The position numbers were made by a program, and so were the translations under genes. A DNA stretch of 64,000 nucleotides. Origin: Crocinitomicaceae bacterium. Lineage in GTDB: Bacteria > Bacteroidota > Bacteroidia > Flavobacteriales_D > Crocinitomicaceae. A model generated the notes under the pieces. It searched no databases, was not told where the DNA came from, and worked only from the letters and a program-made list of their open reading frames with translations. Positions 35,365 through 43,067 of the stretch are shown here, in pieces (position 1 is the first letter of the stretch; each line of letters begins with the position of its first letter). The DNA lies in the NCBI GenBank assembly GCA_023957475.1, contig JAMLHA010000004.1:62001-126000 (forward strand), written 5' to 3'.

Positions 35365-36501
35365 ATGAAAAAAATACAAATGGTTGACTTGGTAACGCAA
35401 TATCAAGCCATTAAAAATGAAGTTGACACTGCTATATCAAGTGTAATTGAGAAAGCTCAATTTATCAACGGACCCGAAGTAGCTGCATTTCAAAAAGAAA
35501 TGGAAGATTACATGAAGGTAAAACACGTTATTCCATGTGCCAACGGTACAGATGCATTGCAAATTGCGTTAATGGCATTGGGTTTAAAACCAGGTGATGA
35601 AGTCATTACCCCTTCATTTACGTATGTTGCTACAACAGAGGTTATTGCTTTATTAGGTTTAAAACCTGTGTTTGTTGAAGTGGATAAAGACACTTTTTGC
35701 ATTGATGTAAACCAAATTGAAGCAGCAATAACTCCTAAAACAAAAGCAATCGTTCCCGTGCACTTGTACGGACAAGCAGCAGAGATGGATGTCATTATGG
35801 AAATTGCTAAAAAGCACAATTTATTTGTAGTTGAAGACAATGCGCAAGCAACTGGATGTGATTATTACCACAGCAACGGAAGTGTATCAAAAACAGGAAC
35901 AATTGGAAATATCGGTTGTACATCTTTCTTCCCTTCAAAAAACTTAGGATGCTACGGTGATGGTGGTGCACTTTTTACGAATGACGATGAATTGGCACAA
36001 CAAATCAGAATGATTGCTAATCACGGACAAAGTAAACGCTATTACCACGATGTTGTTGGATGTAACTCTCGTTTAGATTCTATTCAAGCAGCTGTTTTAA
36101 GAATAAAATTGAGAAAATTGGATGAATACAACAATAACCGTAGAGCTGTTGCTGATTATTACGATAATTTCTTTGCAAAATACGAACAAATTAAAACACC
36201 TATTCGTGGCGCAAAATCAAAACATATTTTTCATCAATATACATTGCAATTAGAGGGAATTGATAGAGATCAATTGAATGCATTCTTAGCAGAAAGAGAT
36301 GTTCCTTCAATGATTTATTACCCAGTTCCAGCTCACAGACAAAAAATGTTCTCTGCATTTGGTAGTGAAGCGACAAATTTACCAATTACAGATTGGTTGA
36401 CAGACCGTGTGATTTCATTGCCTATTCATACAGAAATGAAGGAAGAACAATTGAAACAAATTTGTGAAAGCATTGCAGCTTTTATTGAAAAGAACGAATA
36501 A
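35365..36501 (+). CDS. DegT/DnrJ/EryC1/StrS-family sugar aminotransferase
   Basis: A PLP-dependent enzyme of 378 residues from ATG 35365 (MKKIQMVDLVTQYQAIK). It would aminate a keto-sugar nucleotide in surface polysaccharide synthesis. Motifs: INGPEVAAFQKEMEDY near the start; CANGTDALQIALMALGLKPGDEVI; VVEDNAQATGC; the PLP lysine in TSFFPSKNLGCYGDGGALF; GCNSRLDSIQAAVLRIKL; and a C-terminal ISLPIHTEMKEEQL. No part is missing. Its promoter lies directly upstream, and a UDP-glucose dehydrogenase gene lies two genes downstream, consistent with nucleotide-sugar work. The exact sugar cannot be told. Confidence 0.92.
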   Translation: MKKIQMVDLVTQYQAIKNEVDTAISSVIEKAQFINGPEVAAFQKEMEDYMKVKHVIPCANGTDALQIALMALGLKPGDEVITPSFTYVATTEVIALLGLKPVFVEVDKDTFCIDVNQIEAAITPKTKAIVPVHLYGQAAEMDVIMEIAKKHNLFVVEDNAQATGCDYYHSNGSVSKTGTIGNIGCTSFFPSKNLGCYGDGGALFTNDDELAQQIRMIANHGQSKRYYHDVVGCNSRLDSIQAAVLRIKLRKLDEYNNNRRAVADYYDNFFAKYEQIKTPIRGAKSKHIFHQYTLQLEGIDRDQLNAFLAERDVPSMIYYPVPAHRQKMFSAFGSEATNLPITDWLTDRVISLPIHTEMKEEQLKQICESIAAFIEKNE

Positions 36502-36510
36502 ATTAGCATT

Positions 36511-36541
36511 GACAGCCTTTATTTTATCAATAGAGGCTGTT
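36511..36541 (+). terminator. Terminator after the aminotransferase gene
   Basis: ACAGCCT (36512-36518) pairs with AGGCTGT (36534-36540), followed by TCTTATT, 10 bases after the stop codon. Confidence 0.55.
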
Positions 36542-36588
36542 CTTATTAAAATGCAAACCAATAAATAATTTGTGAAAAGAGAAAAATT

Positions 36589-37221
36589 ATGAAATCTATA
36601 GTTTATTTACTACTGGCTACAACACTTATCTTATCGTGTAAAAAAGAAGGTAATCACTACAATCCGAATGGAAATAATACAATTGTTTATGAATCTGATT
36701 ATATGTATCCGTATAAGTTTAAACCACTTTCATCGGGCAATCGATTTATCATCGAGTATCATTTAGATGTTTATCAAGATATTCTTGGGCAGATCGCATA
36801 CAGTGCAAATGGTTCAAAAACAGATGGAGAAGCGGATTGGTTTAAAAATCTAACCGTTTCTAATTTAAAACTTAGCGATGAAATTAAAATCAAATTAACA
36901 GATTCTGATTTGAATTTTTCAAATGATTTAACCAATTGTAAATTAATTTATTCTTACTATCCAATTGATAACAGTGGAAAGAAAACAAGATTATTAGCTA
37001 CATTTAATGGTTACAACTCATCCGACAAAACAGTTTCACTTATATCAACAGGAAACGATTTATCGAGTCTTTTTCAAGAAAACTCTAGCGGAACACTTTA
37101 TCTAGATTTTAGCTTTTCGAAAAGTGCTACAGCAGATAATTACGCCAATTTAACTTATTTAATTGCTTTTAATTACGACTATTCATATACAGGAATGGCT
37201 TCAGCAAAAAAGAAAAAATAA
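36589..37221 (+). CDS. Lipoprotein of unknown function
   Basis: A 210-residue lipoprotein (signal VYLLLATTLILSCKKEG with lipobox Cys). The mature part is rich in Ser, Asn, Tyr and predicted beta strands (NRFIIEYHLDVYQDILGQI, YLDFSFSKSATADNYANL) and ends in AKKKKK. No family recognised. It lies 6 bases before the UDP-glucose dehydrogenase gene, so the two are probably co-transcribed, though a shared function is not evident. Confidence 0.7.
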   Translation: MKSIVYLLLATTLILSCKKEGNHYNPNGNNTIVYESDYMYPYKFKPLSSGNRFIIEYHLDVYQDILGQIAYSANGSKTDGEADWFKNLTVSNLKLSDEIKIKLTDSDLNFSNDLTNCKLIYSYYPIDNSGKKTRLLATFNGYNSSDKTVSLISTGNDLSSLFQENSSGTLYLDFSFSKSATADNYANLTYLIAFNYDYSYTGMASAKKKK

Positions 37222-37227
37222 TTAGAC

Positions 37228-38544
37228 ATGAAAAAAATAGCAGTAGTAGGAACAGGATATGTGGGGTTGGTTACAGGTACTTGTTTTGCAGAAACAGGCA
37301 ATCAAGTAGTGTGTATCGACATTGATGCGAACAAAGTAGAGCGTATGTCCAATGGTGAAGTTCCTATTTACGAACCACATTTGGATGTGTTGTTTGAACG
37401 TAATTTAAAAGCAGGTAGATTGCGCTTTACAACCGATTTAAAAGAAGGTATTCAAGATGCTGAAATTGTATTTTTAGCATTGCCAACGCCTCCTGGAGAA
37501 GATGGCTCTGCTGATTTATCGTACATTTTGGGTGTTGGAGAGCAAATTGGTAAATTATTAACTGATTATAAAGTTATCGTTGATAAAAGCACTGTTCCTG
37601 TTGGTACATCTGAAAAAGTGAGAGCTGTAATTTCAAAAAGTGCAAAAGTTGATTTTGATGTAGCTTCCAATCCAGAGTTTTTACGTGAAGGATTTGCCGT
37701 TGAAGATTTCTTAAAACCAGAGCGTGTCATCATCGGCACAAGTTCCGAAAAAGCCAAAAAAATAATGGGTGAATTGTACCAACCATTTGTTCGCCAAGGA
37801 AACCCGATTATATACATGGACGAAAAATCTGCTGAGTTAACTAAATATGCTGCCAATTCATTTTTAGCAATGAAAATTACATTTATGAATGAAATTGCTA
37901 ATTTCTGTGAATTAGTTGGGGCTGATGTGGATAGCGTTAGAATTGGTATGGGCTCTGATTCTAGAATTGGAAAACGCTTTTTATTTCCAGGCATTGGCTA
38001 TGGTGGTTCTTGTTTCCCTAAAGATGTACAAGCATTGGTAAAAAGCGGAAAAGAAGAAAACTTTAATTTTCAGATTTTGGAATCGGTGATGCAAATCAAC
38101 GAAGACCAAAAAACGGTTCTTTTGCCAAAAATGAAGGATTATTTTAAAGGAGATTTAAGCAATAAAAAAATTGCACTTTGGGGGTTGGCTTTCAAACCAA
38201 ATACAGATGATATTCGTGAAGCCCCTGCCCTATACATGATCGAGGGATTGTTGAATGCTGGTGCTAAAATTACAGCATTTGACCCTGAAGCCATGAATAA
38301 CGTTAAAAACATAGTTGGCGATAAAATTAACTACGCAGAAAATGAATACGAAGCATTGGAAGGTGCTGACGCTTTATTAATTTGTACGGAATGGGGAATT
38401 TTTAGAAACCCTGATTTCAATCGAATGAAAGAATTAATGAAGAAAAAAGTCATTTTTGATGGTAGAAACTTATTCGATACCGCAATTGTTGCTAAAAATG
38501 GTTTTTATTATCAATCAATTGGTAGAGAAATTGTAGGAAAATAG
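37228..38544 (+). CDS. UDP-glucose 6-dehydrogenase
   Basis: A 438-residue cytoplasmic enzyme oxidising UDP-glucose to UDP-glucuronate with NAD. N-terminal Rossmann motif AVVGTGYVGLVTGTCFAETG; VDKSTVPVGTSEKV; SNPEFLREGFAVEDFLKPERV; predicted catalytic Cys262 in GIGYGGSCFPKDV; and C-terminal ALWGLAFKPNTDDIREAP. Length and motifs are typical (Ugd/TuaD type; other UDP-sugar dehydrogenases of the family such as UDP-ManNAc dehydrogenase cannot be fully excluded). It supplies uronic acid precursors for polysaccharide. Confidence 0.93.
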   Translation: MKKIAVVGTGYVGLVTGTCFAETGNQVVCIDIDANKVERMSNGEVPIYEPHLDVLFERNLKAGRLRFTTDLKEGIQDAEIVFLALPTPPGEDGSADLSYILGVGEQIGKLLTDYKVIVDKSTVPVGTSEKVRAVISKSAKVDFDVASNPEFLREGFAVEDFLKPERVIIGTSSEKAKKIMGELYQPFVRQGNPIIYMDEKSAELTKYAANSFLAMKITFMNEIANFCELVGADVDSVRIGMGSDSRIGKRFLFPGIGYGGSCFPKDVQALVKSGKEENFNFQILESVMQINEDQKTVLLPKMKDYFKGDLSNKKIALWGLAFKPNTDDIREAPALYMIEGLLNAGAKITAFDPEAMNNVKNIVGDKINYAENEYEALEGADALLICTEWGIFRNPDFNRMKELMKKKVIFDGRNLFDTAIVAKNGFYYQSIGREIVGK

Positions 38545-38549
38545 TCCGA

Positions 38550-39512
38550 TTACTCATTTTCTATTTGCTGAATATTTTCTTTATCTTCTTGGATTTTATC
38601 CAACCATTTTTGCTTGCGTTTTGCCCACTTCTCTGGATCAATGCGGAATTTATCCAATTTATAGGTTAAACCAACGCTAAAACTATAGGTAGATGGTGTA
38701 ACTGTTTCAGGTGGTTTGCTATCGTAAAAATGATTAAAACTAAATCGAATACTAAACGGCTCTGAAATTCTAAAAAAGACAGAATATTCTCCCAGCACTC
38801 TAAAATCTTTAAATACACCAAGATTGGGTTGAATATAAGAGGTAAACGCCACTTCTACATACTTAAAATTAAAATAGGAAGAAATATAAGAACTCCAACG
38901 TGCGGCATTTAAGTATTCCATCGGTCGATGCGTATAGTGAATTTCTTCGTATTCATAAAATACGGATGTTCCTATAAACAAGCGCATTGCACGATTTTCA
39001 TAACCACCTGGTTTTGCTTTTACATCTAATAATTTAGCACGAATTCCCGTTCCGAAAATCGTTCTCACTTTTTGCAATAACAGTTGATTGTATTGAATTT
39101 GAGAATAAGATTCCCATTTCCAACCACTTTCTTTGATTCTATACGCATACCTCAAATGCATCAGTCCATAATTTGCATACGTTTTACCCTTTGAACCAGT
39201 GTATTGCAAATCGCTTATTAACAGCAATAGGTGCTTATTTTTATCGGGTTTTATTTTTACCAACTTCAACGTGTCGTTGATCGCATCTTTTTGATATTTA
39301 ATATCGCTTTTATCGCCAAATTTGTATTGAATAACTGGCTTAAACTGAAAAGTATAAAGCGGATCTTTTTGTTTTTGAGCTGAAAAAGACAGATTTAACG
39401 CACCACTAAATCCGTACGTTCCGTCACTTACTCGTCGGTTTTCAATATTTACTACCTGCGAAAAAGTCACACAACTATAAAGAACAAACAATCCGAATAT
39501 AAAACGACGCAT
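38550..39512 (-). CDS. DUF481-like outer-membrane protein
   Basis: A 320-residue exported protein (signal FIFGLFVLYSCVTFSQ). The body is amphipathic beta: GTYGFSGALNLSFSAQK, GLMHLRYAYRI, RLFIGTSVFYEYEEI, PFSIRFSFNHFYDS, YSFSVGLTYKLDKF. The start (RRVSDGTYGFSGALNLSFSA) and strand spacing resemble DUF481/YdiY-type barrels. It ends in a charged helix (PEKWAKRKQKWLDKIQEDKE), an unusual C-terminal tail for a barrel. Convergent with the dehydrogenase gene, stops 6 bases apart. Function unknown. Confidence 0.65.
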   Translation of the reverse strand: MRRFIFGLFVLYSCVTFSQVVNIENRRVSDGTYGFSGALNLSFSAQKQKDPLYTFQFKPVIQYKFGDKSDIKYQKDAINDTLKLVKIKPDKNKHLLLLISDLQYTGSKGKTYANYGLMHLRYAYRIKESGWKWESYSQIQYNQLLLQKVRTIFGTGIRAKLLDVKAKPGGYENRAMRLFIGTSVFYEYEEIHYTHRPMEYLNAARWSSYISSYFNFKYVEVAFTSYIQPNLGVFKDFRVLGEYSVFFRISEPFSIRFSFNHFYDSKPPETVTPSTYSFSVGLTYKLDKFRIDPEKWAKRKQKWLDKIQEDKENIQQIENE

Positions 39513-39527
39513 TCTTTCATTTTAAGG

Positions 39528-39535
39528 CAAAGATA
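39528..39535 (-). promoter_or_regulatory. -7 element of the DUF481-like gene
   Basis: On the minus strand TATCTTTG fits TAnnTTTG and lies 15 bases before the start at 39512. Confidence 0.5.
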
Positions 39536-39602
39536 CAAGATTTTTATTATCCTTTATTTAGAACCATTATTGTCCGATAAAAATATTTAAACAGATAAAA
39601 TA

Positions 39603-39695
39603 GAGACCTCTCACATGTGTTCGAGGTGACAATTAGTTAGTTAAGTCATAGAGGAAGGGTTGGTTGGGCGCTCCCGAAATGAAGTGAGGGATCTC
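39603..39695. repeat. Nested palindromic intergenic repeat, copy 2 (degenerate)
   Basis: Left arm GAGACCTCTCAC ... GAGGTGACA (39603-39631) and right arm CTCCCGAAATGAAGTGAGGGATCTC-type sequence (39671-39695) are inverted and similar to the arms near 5.3 kb and 63.1 kb, including TGACAATTAGTTAG after the left arm. The central palindrome has decayed. The rest of the 39513-39735 gap has nothing else recognisable. Confidence 0.55.
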
Positions 39696-39735
39696 TTTTA
39701 GTTTAATCAGACACCAGTGATTTAGAACAATATTT

Positions 39736-40509
39736 CTAAGCGTTTAGAAACCCGCTTACCGCATGAATAACTTTTTCTGGTTGCTCCAAATGCGGATGGT
39801 GCCCACAATTTGTTAACAATAGTATTTCAACAGCAGAGTGTAAAGCTGCTTCTTTTATCAATTCTACTTGTTTGGCAGTTCCATATTGATCATTTACACC
39901 TTGAATGGCTAAAATGGGGCAAGTAATGGGTTGGATGTCGCTACAAATGTTCCAATCTCTAAAAACTAGTAAATTCCAAGTAGTTGCCCACGCATAAAAA
40001 AGAGTATCTGTTTTTTCACCATGGTATTTTTTTAATCCTTCTAATTTACCTGCTTCGTATGCCCTAACTGCTGGTTCAATACCCTGCAACGTAACATCTT
40101 CAACAATAACATGAGCTGCCATGCTGACAACAGCTTTCACTCGATTAGGGTATTTAGCTGCATACAACAAAGCAATGGATGCGCCATCTGAGTGGCCAAC
40201 AAGAATAATCCGTTTGTCTTCTGGAATAATTTTATCGATCAATGCAGGCAATTCAACAAGCGCATAATTGTGCAAATACATTTCATCTCGTTGCTCTTTT
40301 AATGGTGAAGAACTTCCGTAACCTTCCCGTTCATAAACCACACCATTTAGTTGAACAGCATTGCACAAGTTTTGTGGAAACGATTTCCATTGACCAATAG
40401 AACCCAATGCTTCGTGCAAAAAAACAAGTACTGTGGATTCGTCTGTTACACTTTTCGCAAAAACAGGTTCTAAAGCAAGCGTTTTATCACTAAATGCTAT
40501 AAGTTTCAA
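39736..40509 (-). CDS. Alpha/beta hydrolase
   Basis: A 257-residue hydrolase of the alpha/beta fold. Oxyanion region VFLHEALGSIGQWKSFP, nucleophile elbow VGHSDGASIALLYA with Ser, then LAIQGVNDQYGT for the acid and CGHHPHLEQPEKV for the catalytic His. No signal peptide, so cytoplasmic. It is 1 base behind a thioesterase gene in a three-gene operon starting with a CapD-like enzyme. The substrate is unknown; ester or thioester hydrolysis is inferred from its neighbour. Confidence 0.88.
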   Translation of the reverse strand: MKLIAFSDKTLALEPVFAKSVTDESTVLVFLHEALGSIGQWKSFPQNLCNAVQLNGVVYEREGYGSSSPLKEQRDEMYLHNYALVELPALIDKIIPEDKRIILVGHSDGASIALLYAAKYPNRVKAVVSMAAHVIVEDVTLQGIEPAVRAYEAGKLEGLKKYHGEKTDTLFYAWATTWNLLVFRDWNICSDIQPITCPILAIQGVNDQYGTAKQVELIKEAALHSAVEILLLTNCGHHPHLEQPEKVIHAVSGFLNA

Positions 40510-40510
40510 G

Positions 40511-40915
40511 CTATACAGAAAGAGGTTTTAACTGACTAAGCGCTTGTTTCCACTCTTCGGAAACAGGAATAGATTGATGGGAAGAAGCGTCAAAACAAAC
40601 CAAAACAGATTTACCTGTAGTAGTGATTTTTCCGTTCACTTTAATTTCATAAGCCAATGTAAAGCTTTTTGCACCTATGGAATCTAAAAGAATTTCAACT
40701 TGAGGTGTATCGTTCAACAAGACAGGCAAGTGATAATTGATTTCATTTCTCGCAACCAATACACCAAATTTTTTCCAATCCCAATTCAATCCTAAAAGTT
40801 CATTGAAATAATGCACTCTGGCGTATTCAAAATAAGATAAATAAACGGTATTATTTACATGCCCCATGGTATCCAAATCAGCAAATCTGACTTGTATTTG
40901 TGCCGGTTTAATCAT
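40511..40915 (-). CDS. 4-hydroxybenzoyl-CoA thioesterase-family protein
   Basis: A 134-residue hotdog-fold acyl-CoA thioesterase (YbgC/FadM-like). The motif VRFADLDTMGHVNNTVYLSYFEYARV holds the catalytic Asp of the family (in the D-x-x-G-H-V-N-N pattern), followed by ARNEINYHLPVLLND and GKSVLVCFD. Length is normal. It lies 2 bases after the CapD-like gene and 1 base before the hydrolase. The acyl substrate cannot be predicted. Confidence 0.9.
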   Translation of the reverse strand: MIKPAQIQVRFADLDTMGHVNNTVYLSYFEYARVHYFNELLGLNWDWKKFGVLVARNEINYHLPVLLNDTPQVEILLDSIGAKSFTLAYEIKVNGKITTTGKSVLVCFDASSHQSIPVSEEWKQALSQLKPLSV

Positions 40916-40917
40916 TT

Positions 40918-42798
40918 TTAGTGTTTGTCTAACTGTTCGTAAATTGAATTGTTACTAATGTATTCAGGAACAATCTCTTTCATCTTAGCTACAATTTTAA
41001 TATTTTCTTGACTTTCAAATAAATCAATCAATTCAGCTATCAATTTGAGCTCATTTTCTCCTGTTTCCTGTACTTTAGCCTTTAATATTTTGGGATGTTG
41101 GGTTGGTAAGGTCTTTTCGCTATCGTTTAATAATTCTTCGTAAAGTTTTTCTCCTGGTCGAAGTCCTGTTATTTTAATTTCAATGTCCTTCCCTTCTTCC
41201 AAACCACTAAGTTTGATCATTTTTTTAGCCAAGTCGATAATTTTCACTGATTTTCCCATGTCAAACACAAAGATATCTCCTCCATTGCCAATAGTGCTGG
41301 CTTGTAGAACCAATTGACAAGCTTCTGGGATGGTCATAAAGAAACGAGTAATACGCTCATCGGTAACGGTTATTGGTCCGCCTTGTTCTATTTGTTTTTT
41401 AAACAATGGAATTACAGAGCCATTTGATCCCAACACATTGCCAAAACGAGTTGTAATGAACTTTGTTTTGCCCAATTTGTTTTTATTTTGAGCATAAATT
41501 TCGGCAATTCGCTTCGAAGCGCCCATAACATTGGTTGGATTCACCGCTTTATCGGTAGAAATCATCACAAATTTCTCAGCACCGTATTCAATAGCCAAAT
41601 CAACCAAATTTTTTGTTCCTTTTACATTTGTTAAAATGGCTTCTGAAGGATTGTCTTCCATCAATGGAACGTGCTTATAAGCTGCGGCGTGAAGAATGTA
41701 ACTTGGCTTAAAAGCTTCAAACAAACGCTTCATTCGATCGTAATGACGAACATCACCGATTACAACTTCAATAGGCAAATTACTTGCTGCACTTCTTAAA
41801 TCATTTACAAAATCATACATTGCTGATTCTGCATTGTCTAACAAAATAACTTTTTGTGGATTGAATTTTAAGATTTGTTGTACCATCCCACTACCAATTG
41901 ACCCAGCAGCACCTGTTACCAACACAATCTTTTCAGAAAGTTCGTTTTTAATTTTATTGACATCCAACTGTATCGAAGCACGTCCTAATAAATCTTCAAT
42001 TTTAATTGCTTTGATCTGTTTGGTAGAAAATTCGCCATTTATCCAACTTTTAGGAGAAGGAACCTTGTGCAATTCAATGTTTTTATTGAAACACAAATCC
42101 ACCACTTTTTGACGGTTTTCTATATCTGGGTTTTGAATGGCAAGAATAACAATAGCTATTTTTTCTGTATCAATTAATTGTTCTAATTTAGATGTATGAA
42201 AAATCTTGATTCCTTCTAAAATATTGCCACTTAATTTTTTATTGTCATCAATAAAACCAATGACTTTATAATCCGAAAGGGTGTCTTTTTCTATTGTTCG
42301 TTTTGTTACCAACCCCGAAATTCCTGCGCCATAAATTAAAACACGTTTTTTTTCTCCTTTAATTTTTGTGGATTCAACATAGAGAAATTTGATTACAAAT
42401 CGAAATGCCGCCGTTAAAATAAACGACAAAATAAACTCTAAGACTAAAACTGTAGTCGGAAATAAAAAGTAACCATCAAAGAAATGGTAGCGAATAAACC
42501 CAAAAATTAAAAAAAGTATAGAAGCAAAAAGGCTATTAAAAAAAAGCGAACGAACGTCAATCATTGTTGTGTGACGCAATACGTGCTTGTGAATCTTTAA
42601 ATAAAGGTAAACAGTCAGTTTAATTAAAAAATAAACAGCAATTGATTTTGAAAGAATTTTCCATTCTTCAATGATAATTTCCCGATCGGCATGTAAATCA
42701 AAGCGAATGAGGTAAGCAAAAACCAAAGAAATTGCCGCAATTACCAAATCAATGATAACAATTGGCCAACGTGGAAAATTTTTCTCAGGGAATTGCAT
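40918..42798 (-). CDS. CapD/FlaA1-family nucleotide-sugar dehydratase/epimerase, membrane-anchored
   Basis: A 626-residue inner-membrane enzyme for surface polysaccharide sugars. Four N-terminal membrane helices (IVIIDLVIAAISLVFAYLIRF and three more up to residue about 140), a first Rossmann-like domain (VLIYGAGISGLVT), then a catalytic SDR domain (VLVTGAAGSIGSG, AAYKHVPLMEDNP, STDKAVNPTNVMGASKR, TRFGNVLGSNGSV, GLRPGEKLYEELL). The catalytic TDK variant of the SDR triad and the length match WbpM/FlaA1-type UDP-GlcNAc 4,6-dehydratases. First gene of an operon with the thioesterase and hydrolase. Confidence 0.92.
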   Translation of the reverse strand: MQFPEKNFPRWPIVIIDLVIAAISLVFAYLIRFDLHADREIIIEEWKILSKSIAVYFLIKLTVYLYLKIHKHVLRHTTMIDVRSLFFNSLFASILFLIFGFIRYHFFDGYFLFPTTVLVLEFILSFILTAAFRFVIKFLYVESTKIKGEKKRVLIYGAGISGLVTKRTIEKDTLSDYKVIGFIDDNKKLSGNILEGIKIFHTSKLEQLIDTEKIAIVILAIQNPDIENRQKVVDLCFNKNIELHKVPSPKSWINGEFSTKQIKAIKIEDLLGRASIQLDVNKIKNELSEKIVLVTGAAGSIGSGMVQQILKFNPQKVILLDNAESAMYDFVNDLRSAASNLPIEVVIGDVRHYDRMKRLFEAFKPSYILHAAAYKHVPLMEDNPSEAILTNVKGTKNLVDLAIEYGAEKFVMISTDKAVNPTNVMGASKRIAEIYAQNKNKLGKTKFITTRFGNVLGSNGSVIPLFKKQIEQGGPITVTDERITRFFMTIPEACQLVLQASTIGNGGDIFVFDMGKSVKIIDLAKKMIKLSGLEEGKDIEIKITGLRPGEKLYEELLNDSEKTLPTQHPKILKAKVQETGENELKLIAELIDLFESQENIKIVAKMKEIVPEYISNNSIYEQLDKH

Positions 42799-42813
42799 GA
42801 ATTAACTATTAGC

Positions 42814-43032
42814 TTATTCTGTATCTAATCCACAATTTGTTACTTCTGATGCTGTATTGGTATTGTATGACTGACATTCAGCATCATCGCTTACCATGTA
42901 ATCTTTTTTAGTGCTATTTAAATAATAACCATTTTCATCGTAAAATACCGTTGTACATTCGCATTCTTGCTCTTTTTTACAAGATGTAGCAATTAAAGCA
43001 ACAATTGGTAGGATGAGTACTATCTTTTTCAT
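42814..43032 (-). CDS. Small Cys-rich lipoprotein
   Basis: A 72-residue lipoprotein: signal IVLILPIVALIATSCKKEQ with lipobox Cys18, then a short mature part with four more Cys (ECECTTVFY, DAECQSYN, VTNCGLD) suggesting disulphides. No family recognised. A promoter lies 16 bases upstream, so it is transcribed on its own; the CapD-like gene starts 15 bases after its stop and may be read through. Confidence 0.7.
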   Translation of the reverse strand: MKKIVLILPIVALIATSCKKEQECECTTVFYDENGYYLNSTKKDYMVSDDAECQSYNTNTASEVTNCGLDTE

Positions 43033-43048
43033 TATTCGTTCTTTTTTA

Positions 43049-43056
43049 CAAAGGTA
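43049..43056 (-). promoter_or_regulatory. -7 element of the small lipoprotein gene
   Basis: On the minus strand TACCTTTG fits TAnnTTTG and lies 16 bases before the start at 43032. Confidence 0.5.
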
Positions 43057-43067
43057 TTAAATTTTGA

